Shown one piece after another: positions 1 through 8,748 of a DNA stretch of 64,000 nt. Numbering within the stretch: the stretch's first letter is position 1; every line of letters starts with the position of its first letter. The stretch lies in assembly GCA_020850995.1 (NCBI GenBank), contig JADZDP010000256.1, forward strand, positions 29,925 through 93,924, read 5' to 3'. The notes beneath the pieces are model-generated. The model was not told where the DNA came from. It saw only the letters and a program-made list of their open reading frames with translations, and did no database searches. The DNA comes from Deltaproteobacteria bacterium. Its GTDB lineage: Bacteria; Myxococcota; UBA727; VGSZ01. Both the position numbers and the translations under genes were made by a program.

Positions 1-2175
1 CGCGCCCGCGGTGGCCACGAGCTCGCTGACGTCGCGCGCGCGCGCGTCGTCGCTGGCGATGGCGGCGGCCTTGGCGCGCACCACCACCCCGAGGGAGCGC
101 AGGCGTGGGTCGCTGTGGGCCGACAAGCGCTTGCCCTCGCTGCGCAGCGCCGGCACGTCGCTGCCCGCGAGCACGCCGCGCGCCGTCGCCAGCGCGCGCA
201 CCACCTCGAGCTCGCCGGCGACGAAGGTGGCGCCGGCCTTCTCCGCCGCGCTGCGCGCGCGCGCCTCGTCGGCCCCGAGCTCGGTGAGCGCGCCGCGCTC
301 ACCTTGGTACATGGCCAACGCGAGCAGCCCGCCGGGCGCGCCCGCGCCCTTCGCCACCGCCTGGGTGGCGAGCTTGTACGCGGCGGCGCGCGCGGGCTCG
401 GGATCGGGCGGCGGCGCGGCCGTGCCGCCGAGGGAGCTCACCAGCGCCGCGAGCGCGGCGGTGTCGTGGGACACGCGCGCGTCGGCGAGGTGCAAGATGG
501 CGGCGCCCGCTAGCGCGTCGGCGCTCGGCGTGGGCGAGGCGAGCTCGCGCTCGAGAGTCTTTTGCAGCGCGCGCGCCGCCACGGGGTCGTCGTTGTGCGA
601 CGCCGCCAGCGCGCGCTTGACGTGCGCGGCCTCGGGCGCACCTGGGCTCACCACCGTCGACCAGAGGTCCGGCGCCAACACGGCGAGCCCCACCGCGACC
701 ACCACCAGCGCGCCGGCCACGCCGCCGAGCATCCACACCCCCGTGGACAAGCGCGCCGGCCGGCGCGCGGGCGCCGTGGTGGCGAGCGTCCCGTCGACGG
801 TGCTGGTGGTGGGGGTGCGCGACGTCGCGCCGGTCTGCTCGGGCGTCAGCGCCAAGCCCTGCAACGACCACTGGCCCGTGGCCGACTGGGGCAGCTCGCC
901 CAAGCTGAAGCCCGGCCCGGGCACGTCGACCACGTTGGCGAGGTCGAGCTGCACGGTGGCGGGGTTGGGCGGGTCGAGGGGCGTGTCGGCCAGGTGTGCG
1001 GCCATGGGCTTGGTGACGGTGGGGTCGTGGCCGCCCTGTGCGGGGTCAGGTGCAGGGTCGGGCGCCGGCGCGCGCGCCTGCGAGGGGACCGTGCGCGGCC
1101 CGGCGCCGCCGCGCCGCTCGCCCTCGTCGCGCACCACCACGGTGCGTTGGTCGGGAACGCGCGCGGGCCGTGAGGAGCTCGGGTCGCGCGCGTCGCTGCG
1201 CTGCATCGGCACGCCGGCCTCGGTGGGCTCCATGGGCGTGAGGTCACGCACCTTGTCGTCGATGTCGTCGCCGAGGATCTGCTGCACGAAGGCCGCGACG
1301 CTGGTCTCACCGTTGGCGATGGCGCTGCGATCGAGGTAGGCCTTGAGCTCGGCGGCGACGTCGGCCAGCGACTTGAAGCGACGGTCGATCTCGCGCTCGA
1401 GCATGCGCAAGATGGCGGCCTCGAGCTCGGGCGGGAAGCCAGGCACGTGCTGGCTCAGCTTGGGGATGGGCGCCTGCAAGATCTTGTGCAGGGTGTTGAC
1501 CTCGCTCTCGGCCTTGAACAGCCGGCGCCCCGTGCACATCTCCCACAACACCACGCCGAGCGAGAACTGGTCGCTGCGCCCGTCGAGCGCCTCGCCGCGC
1601 ACCTGCTCGGGCGACATGTACTGCAGCTTGCCCTTGACCATGCCCGCTTGCGTGCGCGAGGCCTTGTTGGCGGCCTTGGCGATGCCGAAGTCGACGAGCT
1701 TCACCACGCCGTCGCCACGGACCATGATGTTCTGCGGGCTCACGTCGCGATGCACGACGTTGAGCGGATGGCCGCGCACGTCGCGCGCGCGGTGCGCGTG
1801 GTCGAGCGCCAGCGCGGCCTCGTAGCAGATGCGCACGCTCACCTGGAAGGGCAGCCCCACGCCGGCCTTGGCGGCCGCGTACCACAGCTTCGACAGGTCC
1901 TCGCCCTGCACGTACTCCATGGCGATGTAGTAGGTGCCCTTCCAGTCGCCCACGTCAAAGATGGAGACGATGTTCGGGTGGTTGAGGGTGGCGGCCACGC
2001 GCGCCTCGTCGAGGAACTGCTCGACGAAGTCGCGCTCCTTGGCCAGATCACCGCGCAGGCTCTTCAGGATGGCCAGGCGGTCCATCACGCCGGTCTGACG
2101 CGCCAGGAACACCTCGCCCATGCCCCCTTGGGCGATGCGGCGGATCTTCTCGTACTTGCCGAAGATGAGGCTCAA
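1..2175 (-). CDS. Ser/Thr protein kinase, membrane-anchored (3' end outside window)
   Basis: This Hanks-type protein kinase is open at the left edge, with 725 codons visible. The kinase domain spans about residues 5-270. It has the Gly-rich loop AQGGMGEV, the catalytic loop HRDVSPQN and DFGIA. A proline-rich linker follows, then one membrane helix near residues 476-500 (GVWMLGGVAGALVVVAVG), so the kinase should be cytoplasmic and the Ala-rich tail outside. The tail looks helical, perhaps TPR-like. The start is TTG at 2175: an in-frame TAA lies five codons upstream and there is no ATG before the Gly loop. It begins 12 bp after the mutM stop on the same strand, so it is probably cotranscribed with rsmA and mutM. 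The ligand and targets cannot be told from sequence. Confidence 0.9.
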   Translation of the reverse strand, partial: MSLIFGKYEKIRRIAQGGMGEVFLARQTGVMDRLAILKSLRGDLAKERDFVEQFLDEARVAATLNHPNIVSIFDVGDWKGTYYIAMEYVQGEDLSKLWYAAAKAGVGLPFQVSVRICYEAALALDHAHRARDVRGHPLNVVHRDVSPQNIMVRGDGVVKLVDFGIAKAANKASRTQAGMVKGKLQYMSPEQVRGEALDGRSDQFSLGVVLWEMCTGRRLFKAESEVNTLHKILQAPIPKLSQHVPGFPPELEAAILRMLEREIDRRFKSLADVAAELKAYLDRSAIANGETSVAAFVQQILGDDIDDKVRDLTPMEPTEAGVPMQRSDARDPSSSRPARVPDQRTVVVRDEGERRGGAGPRTVPSQARAPAPDPAPDPAQGGHDPTVTKPMAAHLADTPLDPPNPATVQLDLANVVDVPGPGFSLGELPQSATGQWSLQGLALTPEQTGATSRTPTTSTVDGTLATTAPARRPARLSTGVWMLGGVAGALVVVAVGLAVLAPDLWSTVVSPGAPEAAHVKRALAASHNDDPVAARALQKTLERELASPTPSADALAGAAILHLADARVSHDTAALAALVSSLGGTAAPPPDPEPARAAAYKLATQAVAKGAGAPGGLLALAMYQGERGALTELGADEARARSAAEKAGATFVAGELEVVRALATARGVLAGSDVPALRSEGKRLSAHSDPRLRSLGVVVRAKAAAIASDDARARDVSELVATAGA

Positions 2176-2187
2176 GGCGGCCCGAGG

Positions 2188-3039
2188 TTAGCGCAAACGG
2201 CCCGCCCGCGCCGAGCGACGCGCTTGGCAGCGGGGGCACCAGAACGTCGAGCGCTGGCCCTGCGCCTGGCGCCGCACGGGGCCGCCACAGGCGCGGCAGG
2301 GCTCGCCCGCGCGGCCAAACACCAAGAGGTGCGTCAGGTGATCCCCGCGCGCGCCCCGCCCGTCGACGTAGTCGGAGAAGCTGGTGCCGCGGTTTCGCAC
2401 CGCGTCGGCTAGCGTGGCCTCGGCCTCGGCGAGCAGGCGGCGCGCCCCGTCCTCGTCGAGGTCCTGGCCACGCAGGAAGGGCGACAGGCGCGCGCGGAAC
2501 AGCGCCTCGGAGGCGTAGATGTTGCCCACGCCAGCCAAGAGCCGCTGGTCGAGCAGCGCGTCTTTCAACGAGCGCGCGGTGGCGCAGAGCGCCACCACGA
2601 TGGCGGTGCGCGCCGCGGCGTCGAGCGCCAGCACATCGGGCCCCACGCCCACCAGCAGCGCGGCGCGCGCCGCCGCGTCGCCGTAGGGCACGACCGAGCC
2701 GAAGCGGCGCGGATCGACGAAGCGCAGCTCGTCCTCACCGGAGAGGCCGAGGCGCACGTGCGTATGGGGCGCGCGCGCTGTCGCGACAGGCTCCACGAGC
2801 AAGCGGCCGGTCATACCCAGGCGCACCAGGATGCCGGCGCCGCCCTCGACGTCGATCCACAGGGCCTTGCCGCGCCGGCCGGTGTCGACCACGACGCGGC
2901 CCACCAGGGGCAAGAGCGCGGCGCGGCGCAGCGGGGCGCGCAGCTTCTTCGTCGACACCCACGCGCCTTCGATGGTGCGCCCGAGGAGCACGGGCGCGAT
3001 GGAGGCGCGGATGGTCTCGACCTCGGGTCCCTCGGGCAT
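2188..3039 (-). CDS. mutM: Formamidopyrimidine-DNA glycosylase (Fpg/MutM)
   Basis: This 283-aa bifunctional base-excision repair enzyme removes oxidised purines such as 8-oxoguanine and nicks the abasic site. The N-terminus MPEGPEVETIR gives the catalytic Pro2 and Glu3 after Met removal. RRGKALW holds the conserved beta-hairpin lysine. The C-terminus has the zinc finger C-x2-C-x16-C-x2-C (CRACG ... CPRCQ). MPEG rather than the usual MPEL recalls endonuclease VIII (Nei), but VETIR and the overall length favour Fpg. It lies between rsmA and a kinase on the same strand with short gaps, consistent with an operon. Confidence 0.93.
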   Translation of the reverse strand: MPEGPEVETIRASIAPVLLGRTIEGAWVSTKKLRAPLRRAALLPLVGRVVVDTGRRGKALWIDVEGGAGILVRLGMTGRLLVEPVATARAPHTHVRLGLSGEDELRFVDPRRFGSVVPYGDAAARAALLVGVGPDVLALDAAARTAIVVALCATARSLKDALLDQRLLAGVGNIYASEALFRARLSPFLRGQDLDEDGARRLLAEAEATLADAVRNRGTSFSDYVDGRGARGDHLTHLLVFGRAGEPCRACGGPVRRQAQGQRSTFWCPRCQARRSARAGRLR

Positions 3040-3069
3040 GGGCGCCAGATAGCGAATCGCGCCGCGCGC

Positions 3070-3885
3070 TCACAGCGGCATGGTCGCGGCCAGGCGGCCA
3101 TAGCCCGCCACGTCGACGTCCTCGGCGCGGCCCTTGGGATCGATGCCCACGGCCAAGAGCGCGGCGTCGTCGACCACGCCCTTGAGCGCGTTGTGCAAGG
3201 TCTTCCTGCGTTGTTGGAAGGCCGGGCGCAGCACGCGCTCGAGCTGCGCCCGCGTGTGTGGCGCGCCGCGCGGCGCCGGCAGCGACGTCAAGGTGACCAC
3301 GCCGCCGTCCACCTCGGGCACGGGCCAGAACGCGCCCTTCGGCACGGTGCGCGCCAGGCGCACGTCGAAGCGCGACTGCACGACGACGCTGAGGGAGCCG
3401 TAGGTCTTGCTCCCGGGCGTGGCCGCCATGCGCTGGGCGACCTCTTTTTGCACCAGGAAGCAGGCGCCGCCCAGGCGCGGCCAGGCGTCGACGGCGCGGA
3501 GCGCGATCTCGGCGGCGTGGTGGTAGGGCAGGTTGCCCACCAGCGCGAAGCCCTCGGGGCGATCGTCGAGCGGGAAGGTGAGGGCGTTGTCCTCGTGGAT
3601 CTCGAGCCAGCCGTCGGTGAGCGCGCGCGCGAATTGGTGACGCAACAAGGGCACCAGCTCGCGATCGCGCTCCACGGCGATGACGCGGGCGCCGAGCGTC
3701 CCGAGCATGGCCGTGAGCGATCCCAGGCCGGCGCCGAATTCCACCACGGTGCGATCGCGATCGCGCGCCAGCTCCAGGCACAGCCGCGCGATGGCCTCAC
3801 GGTGCGTGTCGTCGACGAGGAAGTTCTGCCCGAAGGAGCGCTTGGGGCGGATCTCGGTGCCGGCGAGCAGGGATCGGGGGTGCAC
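3070..3885 (-). CDS. rsmA: 16S rRNA dimethyladenosine transferase RsmA (KsgA)
   Basis: This 271-aa SAM-dependent enzyme dimethylates two adjacent adenines near the 3' end of 16S rRNA during small-subunit assembly. Visible motifs are KRSFGQNFL (residues 15-23), the SAM-binding EFGAGLGSLT (about 49-58) and the catalytic NLPYH loop (about 115). The start is taken as GTG at 3885 because the N-terminus HPRSLLAGTEIRPKRSFGQNF is exactly that of the family. The open frame extends to 4059 but only as antisense to the neighbouring gene. A second copy of the first 41 codons at 8356-8481 begins with ATG, so this GTG was probably ATG before the upstream DNA arrived. Translation may be coupled to the FG-GAP gene, which stops 5 nt upstream. 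Confidence 0.93.
   Translation of the reverse strand: MHPRSLLAGTEIRPKRSFGQNFLVDDTHREAIARLCLELARDRDRTVVEFGAGLGSLTAMLGTLGARVIAVERDRELVPLLRHQFARALTDGWLEIHEDNALTFPLDDRPEGFALVGNLPYHHAAEIALRAVDAWPRLGGACFLVQKEVAQRMAATPGSKTYGSLSVVVQSRFDVRLARTVPKGAFWPVPEVDGGVVTLTSLPAPRGAPHTRAQLERVLRPAFQQRRKTLHNALKGVVDDAALLAVGIDPKGRAEDVDVAGYGRLAATMPL
3762..3884. repeat. Direct repeat copy A (rsmA 5' end)
   Basis: About 123 bp here recur in the same orientation at 8359-8480 with only about three internal substitutions. Identity stops abruptly at the middle base of the rsmA start codon on one side and at about codon 41 on the other. The two copies bracket the FG-GAP gene and a lipoprotein gene. Confidence 0.92.
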
Positions 3886-3890
3886 TCGGC

Positions 3891-6800
3891 TCACCACCGC
3901 CCGGCAAAGACGCGCACCTCGCCCGCCTTGGAAAGCGATCCGTTGGCGCGCCCCGGCTGTGAGATGGCGGCATCCGCGTAGCCATCGGGGACTACGCCAC
4001 AGGTCCCTCCCGCCGTGCACCCAACGTCGGCGAGGGCGGCAGCCGCTCCGAAGTTGCATGCGGCGCAGGTTCCGTAGAGGGTGAGCTCAGCGTAGGAATC
4101 GATCACCCCGGGCTTGCCATAGAACAGACGTACGCGCCCTTGGTTCGTGTTGGATCCGCTGTACAGCGGCTCCCCCTCCAGCAGGTCCATGAATCCGTCG
4201 CGATTCACGTCGTTGCCAACATAGACCCCATTGCGCACCTTGCCCGCTGCCATCGACGACCCGACGTTCCCCGAGTAGCTCGATGACATGCTCGACGATT
4301 TCGTCGTGTTCGGAAGCCCGTTCGTCTTACCGTTGAAGATATAGATTCGACCGTGGCCGCTGTCCATCTTCGGGGCTGCCACCGCGAAGTCCGGAGCCCC
4401 ATCGTTGTTCGTATCCCCGAGTCCTGCGACCACGGCCCCCAAACGGGCGCCCGGTTGCGGTGTGGTCAGCGAGTACGCCCAAGACGAAATGCTGGGAGCG
4501 ACAAAGTTGCCTGCATTGGAAATGAGAAGGAATGCGGAGCCGCCGTCGTCTGGAACATGGCAATCCGGTGCACCCACCACAAGGTCGTCGCGCTGACCGC
4601 CATCGACGTTGCCGACATTCGACACCGAGGTGCCAAAGCTCGACTGACACCCGGGCGTGGTGTTGCCGCGGAATGTGCTGTTGAGCCCCACCGCGGTGCC
4701 TGCTGGTCGGTAGATCCGAACAAAACCGCCATCCGTGGATGGTGGGGTCTTTGTGGGTTGCGGGGCACCGACCGCCAGGCAGTCCCCGGTGTACGAGGTC
4801 TGCACCAGGTTGCCCGCGTTCGTCAGCGACGTCCCCAGGTTGTCGCCAGCAGCTGTCCCATCGAGGTTCTGATTCGCTGCGCCGTTGTTCGCAGGAAATC
4901 CGCCTGCAGCCGCATTGAATAGCCTCACCCGCCCTGCTTGCGCCGGCTTTCCCGGTGGCGTCTCACTTGGCGCACCCACCGCCACGACGACGGGCCCGGA
5001 TGCGTTGTAGAAACGACCAACGGCAATGGAGGATCCGAACCCGCCGTCACCCACCCCGGTCGCGACTTGTGTCCAACTCGGTGTCGAGCTGAAGGTGGTG
5101 TCCCCGGCAAACGCGAACACGGCGCCATCACCCGTGGCTCCGCCGAGTCCGGCGTCGTAACCAGGAGCCCCAACCAGCATGTCATCTTTCCCATCGCCGT
5201 TGACGTCGTACATCACGATCACGGTTCCGAAGAACTCGTTACTGTTCGCGGACCCCAGAAGACTAGGGGTCTGAGCTGTGCTCTTCAGGTTGGAGATGTC
5301 TCCGTCCCAGGCCGTGATCCTGTCCGTCGCGATCGACGGGACGACAGGATCAAGTCCGCCGTCCCCCCGAAAGTCCCCTGCAACCGGGGGAGCATCACCG
5401 TGACCGACGGTTCCGCTCCCCGGAAGGATCGTCCCCTGAGAGACGATGTCCAATCCGGCTGGAAGAATGCCCCGCGGTGCGCCGGGGAAGACCCGGCACC
5501 CGCCGGTTCCTCCGTTCACTCCGGTGCCGCACATGACGAGGTCGTCGTGTAGATCGCGATTCAGGTCCGCGCCCAGCAGCGCGGACCCAAGTCGTTCACC
5601 AACGCCCCCGAGGCTCGGGGACTGCGCGTTGTCTGAGAAAACACCCGATCCGTTGTTGTCCTTCACCAGCACGCGCCCGCGGTTGCTGTTGTACGACGGG
5701 TCACCGATCATCAAATCCGACACGCCATTGCCGTCGTAGTCAACCGGCGCGAACGCGAGTGTTGAGAAACTCGAGAGATTCAGCGACGCCGCCGTGGAAG
5801 TAACCAGGACGTTTGCCTGGTCTCCCTCGAGGAACGAGATCACCCGACTCACCTCAACCGCGATATCGTCGAACTGATCCCCTGCCGTGAGCCGCATCCT
5901 CGCGATGTGCGGAATGTCAGATATGGGGATCGCGATCGTCTTGACTTCCGTTGCGCTCGCGTTCCCAGCGTCGACGCGGAAGACGCGCACAGCGCCTAAG
6001 GTTCCTAGGACGACCTCGGGCCGCCCCTGGCCGTCGAGATCAGCGACCAGCAGGGACTGGATGTCATAGACAGTTCCCCCGAACGGCATCGAGAAGGTCG
6101 GTGTATTCGGAATGCCAGTGCCGCTGTTGAGGAAGAAGCTCATCGTGCTCAGCCCTTGGCACAGGACAACGAGATCGTCGCCGTTCTGCTGATCGAGATC
6201 ACCCGCTGCCACTTGGGCGCCGCAGCGCGCGTTGGTCGGGCCGGGGTTGAAACTCCAGCCGCCAGGCAGTAGCGGATTTGATGTGCTACCGACGTAGAGC
6301 GTCGCGGTGCCCTCCTCCGGGTTGTTAAAGTTGCTTCTGTCCGCCCCTACGACGAGATCGTCGATGTTGTCATTATTGAAGTCGCCCACCGCCATCGACG
6401 CACCGAAACGGTTGTTCGGCGCGTCGCTCTGGAAGGTGATACTCTGAAAGCTTGTGGTGGTGATCGGATCAATGGTGATTGGGTACAATGCGTCGGTATC
6501 GAGGTCGGCGCAGATGGTGATGTCCCCGCTGGTCTCGTCGAAGTCGAGCCATGATGTCTGCTCCCGGCCCAGTGCATCGAAGACATGAAGGTCGCGGTAC
6601 GAGAAGCTTGGACCGTCGGCTGCCTCCAGAAGAACGCCGTTGCCGCGAAGGGTCGCGGTCATTCCGCCGACCGCCATGCGCAGACGGATTGTCGCCTCGT
6701 CGGCGATGCCCACCATGGGGGCGTCAATGACGATCGTGTGCTCAATGCCTTCCCTGACGTTGAGCCAGGTTTGGTGGACGCCGCCCCCATCGAGCGCGAC

Positions 6801-7097
6801 CTGATCATCCCCGACGCTCGGCTCAGCATCGAGCTCCAGCGCGAGGCGCAGCACTGCACGGGCCGCCGGATTACCTCGTGCCACCACCGTCCAGTTGCCC
6901 CTGTTGTCGACGTACATGCGAAGCGCTTGTTCCCGGTTTACAAGATGTGCCTTGCGCTCGCCGTCCAACGGATCGGCAACGAAGGTGCCGTCTCGCTCCG
7001 CGTCCGACATCGCTTCGTTTGCGTCGCGCGCCTCCCCGCTTGAGGCCCCAACGGAGGCAGAGTTCGACGCGATGAGAGCAAGGGCAAGTGTGATCAT
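3891..7097 (-). CDS. Secreted FG-GAP (integrin-like beta-propeller) repeat protein
   Basis: This is a 1068-aa secreted protein. The start at 7097 gives a signal peptide (MITLALALIASNSASVGASS); the open frame continues to 7274 but that part lacks protein character and overlaps the neighbouring gene. An N-terminal region of about 220 residues of unknown fold precedes roughly eleven or twelve FG-GAP repeats with calcium-binding loops, such as GDFNNDNIDDLVVGAD, YDVNGDGKDDMLVGAPG and LGDTNNDGAPDFAVAAP. These should form beta-propellers used in surface adhesion or carbohydrate binding. Base composition is visibly less GC-rich than the flanking housekeeping genes. It sits inside the segment bounded by the rsmA repeat, so it is likely acquired. 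Its stop lies 5 nt before the rsmA start. Confidence 0.88.
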   Translation of the reverse strand: MITLALALIASNSASVGASSGEARDANEAMSDAERDGTFVADPLDGERKAHLVNREQALRMYVDNRGNWTVVARGNPAARAVLRLALELDAEPSVGDDQVALDGGGVHQTWLNVREGIEHTIVIDAPMVGIADEATIRLRMAVGGMTATLRGNGVLLEAADGPSFSYRDLHVFDALGREQTSWLDFDETSGDITICADLDTDALYPITIDPITTTSFQSITFQSDAPNNRFGASMAVGDFNNDNIDDLVVGADRSNFNNPEEGTATLYVGSTSNPLLPGGWSFNPGPTNARCGAQVAAGDLDQQNGDDLVVLCQGLSTMSFFLNSGTGIPNTPTFSMPFGGTVYDIQSLLVADLDGQGRPEVVLGTLGAVRVFRVDAGNASATEVKTIAIPISDIPHIARMRLTAGDQFDDIAVEVSRVISFLEGDQANVLVTSTAASLNLSSFSTLAFAPVDYDGNGVSDLMIGDPSYNSNRGRVLVKDNNGSGVFSDNAQSPSLGGVGERLGSALLGADLNRDLHDDLVMCGTGVNGGTGGCRVFPGAPRGILPAGLDIVSQGTILPGSGTVGHGDAPPVAGDFRGDGGLDPVVPSIATDRITAWDGDISNLKSTAQTPSLLGSANSNEFFGTVIVMYDVNGDGKDDMLVGAPGYDAGLGGATGDGAVFAFAGDTTFSSTPSWTQVATGVGDGGFGSSIAVGRFYNASGPVVVAVGAPSETPPGKPAQAGRVRLFNAAAGGFPANNGAANQNLDGTAAGDNLGTSLTNAGNLVQTSYTGDCLAVGAPQPTKTPPSTDGGFVRIYRPAGTAVGLNSTFRGNTTPGCQSSFGTSVSNVGNVDGGQRDDLVVGAPDCHVPDDGGSAFLLISNAGNFVAPSISSWAYSLTTPQPGARLGAVVAGLGDTNNDGAPDFAVAAPKMDSGHGRIYIFNGKTNGLPNTTKSSSMSSSYSGNVGSSMAAGKVRNGVYVGNDVNRDGFMDLLEGEPLYSGSNTNQGRVRLFYGKPGVIDSYAELTLYGTCAACNFGAAAALADVGCTAGGTCGVVPDGYADAAISQPGRANGSLSKAGEVRVFAGRW

Positions 7098-7240
7098 GGT
7101 TCCGCCCGTGGTCAGCAGCCGTGCGCGCGAGGAGTTACCGCGACTCGGCTCTGGCGATCTACAGGAAGAACGCGTTGGACCGCGGATCTCGCCTTGGCGG
7201 CTGGGTGTCACAGGAACCGGATCGCACCCCGAACGTCTCC

Positions 7241-8089
7241 CTATGGCAGCACAGATTCGCAGCGGAGGTCGCAAAATGACGCTAGGTCATCCTCGTCGCT
7301 TGAGCGACCATCCCTGCTCTCGAGCAAACCGGTCGAGTCCGTCGGCCACGACGCGTCGAAGTCCGTGCCAAAGTTATGGAGCATGGCGTAGTGGATCCTC
7401 CCGTCCGCTGCACAGAAGAAGTCACAGGGCAGCCTGAGCTCAAGCAATGGCAGCGTGCGACCGAGCCTCGCGGTGCAGCGATCGAGCTCAATGAGGTCTG
7501 GGTTCGTTCCATACGTCCTCGGCGGATAGGCGCCCAGGCTCGGGTCGGGGTGCCCCCGGTACCAGCTGATCGAAACGTCGATGTTTGCGGTGACGCAGTT
7601 CGTCGGCGGATCTCTTGACTCACAGAGGTACGACGGATCGTCGGGGAAGCCCGCGGCGAGCGCGCCCTGCGCCCCCTGAAAGACAAGAAAGAATCCTTGC
7701 CTCGGGTAGTTGCGATAGGGAGCTGCCGCGTAGCGCACCTGGAAAACGATGTCGTTGCCCTCAACGCGCGACCAGATGGCCAGCAGGTCCCGTTCGGGAA
7801 CGGCTGTGTCGCCTGGCGGGTCGCACCAGTCCTCGTCGCCCTCGCACGCAAAGGGAACGGGAGGGTTCTCCCCCCACTCGCAGATCTCCGGTCCTGCGTC
7901 AGCCCCCCCGTCGACGGGATCCCCCGCGTCGAGCGTTCCAGCATCTTGCGGAGCTTCGCCGGCATCCGCCGCCGCGTCGCTGGGAGCGGACCCGGCATCC
8001 CCATCATCGACCCCCGTCAGCCAGTCGCGGTCGCACGAGCACAGTGCGAGCACCGCTACCGCCGCGCAGGGGAGGAACCAACACCGCAT
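7241..8089 (-). CDS. Lipoprotein with DAG-rich linker, unknown function
   Basis: This 282-aa protein has a lipoprotein signal: MRCWFLPCAAVAVLALCSC, with a lipobox before Cys18 or Cys20. Residues about 25-70 are an Ala/Asp/Gly linker with repeated DAG, common in myxobacterial lipoproteins. A globular domain with several cysteines follows (ICEWGE, FACEGDEDWC, RLPCDFFC, FCDLRCESVLP), suggesting disulfides. I do not recognise the fold. It precedes the FG-GAP gene on the same strand by 144 bp and probably belongs to the same insertion and the same surface system. Confidence 0.75.
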   Translation of the reverse strand: MRCWFLPCAAVAVLALCSCDRDWLTGVDDGDAGSAPSDAAADAGEAPQDAGTLDAGDPVDGGADAGPEICEWGENPPVPFACEGDEDWCDPPGDTAVPERDLLAIWSRVEGNDIVFQVRYAAAPYRNYPRQGFFLVFQGAQGALAAGFPDDPSYLCESRDPPTNCVTANIDVSISWYRGHPDPSLGAYPPRTYGTNPDLIELDRCTARLGRTLPLLELRLPCDFFCAADGRIHYAMLHNFGTDFDASWPTDSTGLLESRDGRSSDEDDLASFCDLRCESVLP

Positions 8090-8230
8090 CCAGGCTCGGG
8101 GACAGGCCGTTCTCTCAGTCTACCGATCGCCACTACCCTACGCGATGGAGATCCTCCGCCGACGGGCTGGAGTTGGTGTGGCGACGAGCAAGCGGCAGCG
8201 ATCCACGGCGCCCAAGCCAGCCGCCGCCTC

Positions 8231-8316
8231 GAACCCCAGCGGAAGGGCGATGCCGGACCTGGCCCAGCCGCACGCCGCAAGCCGACGCGCCGCTGCAGGC
8301 CCAGGTCCGGCATCGC
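8231..8316. repeat. REP-like palindromic repeat, copy 1
   Basis: Inverted arms GCGATGCCGGACCTGG at 8247-8262 and its exact complement ending at 8316 are separated by a GC-rich spacer, enough for a long hairpin. A related copy is at 8579-8665. The pair lies on either side of the rsmA fragment, at the edge of the inserted segment. It does not code for anything recognisable. Confidence 0.75.
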
Positions 8317-8355
8317 ACGTGAATCCAGAGACCTTTTCGTCACTGGTTCACAAAT

Positions 8356-8481
8356 TCATCGCGCCAGCTGCAGGCACAGCCGCGCGATGGCCTCACGGTG
8401 CGTGTCGTCGACGAGGAAGTTCTGCCCAAAGGAGCGCTTGGGGCGGATCTCGGTGCCGGCGAGGAGGGATCGGGGGTGCAT
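8356..8481 (-). pseudogene. Truncated rsmA 5' fragment (direct repeat copy B)
   Basis: Forty-one codons plus a stop encode the RsmA N-terminus (MHPRSLLAGTEIRPKRSFGQ and on through THREAIARLCLQLAR) starting with ATG, then TGA. It lacks the SAM-binding and catalytic regions and cannot be functional. It is nearly identical to 3762-3884. Its position downstream of rpoZ on the same strand suggests it marks the original rsmA start, left behind when the 4.6-kb segment was inserted. Confidence 0.9.
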
Positions 8482-8578
8482 GGGCTAGCGCCGGATCGAG
8501 GGGAGCGGAGCGGGCGACGCCCGCGCAGCGACCAGCAAGCCAGCCACGAACGGCGGCGTGCAATCAAAGCAAACGCAC

Positions 8579-8665
8579 GAACCCCAGCAGAAGGGCGATG
8601 CCGGATCCTGGCCCAACGGCACGCCACGAGCTACCGAGCCGCTGCAGGCCCAGGTCCGGGCCGGC
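8579..8665. repeat. REP-like palindromic repeat, copy 2
   Basis: It matches 8231-8316 over the first 36 nt (one inserted T within GATGCCGGATCCTGG) and again over GCTGCAGGCCCAGGTCCGG. The hairpin is less perfect than copy 1. It lies between the rsmA fragment and the 3' end of rpoZ. Confidence 0.7.
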
Positions 8666-8748
8666 ACCCGTCGCGCCGGAGGCGCGGGCTGTTCGCGGCC
8701 GAGCCAAAGCGAGGCCGCGGCGCTCGCGCGAGAGCGCGAGCGCACAGC

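Noticed and set aside
11..1339. Long plus-strand frame of 442 codons
   Set aside because: Antisense to the kinase, Ala/Arg/Ser-rich without motifs; frames of this type are common in high-GC coding DNA.
8356..8481. 41-codon ORF considered as a real small protein
   Set aside because: It is a fragment of rsmA with all catalytic parts missing.
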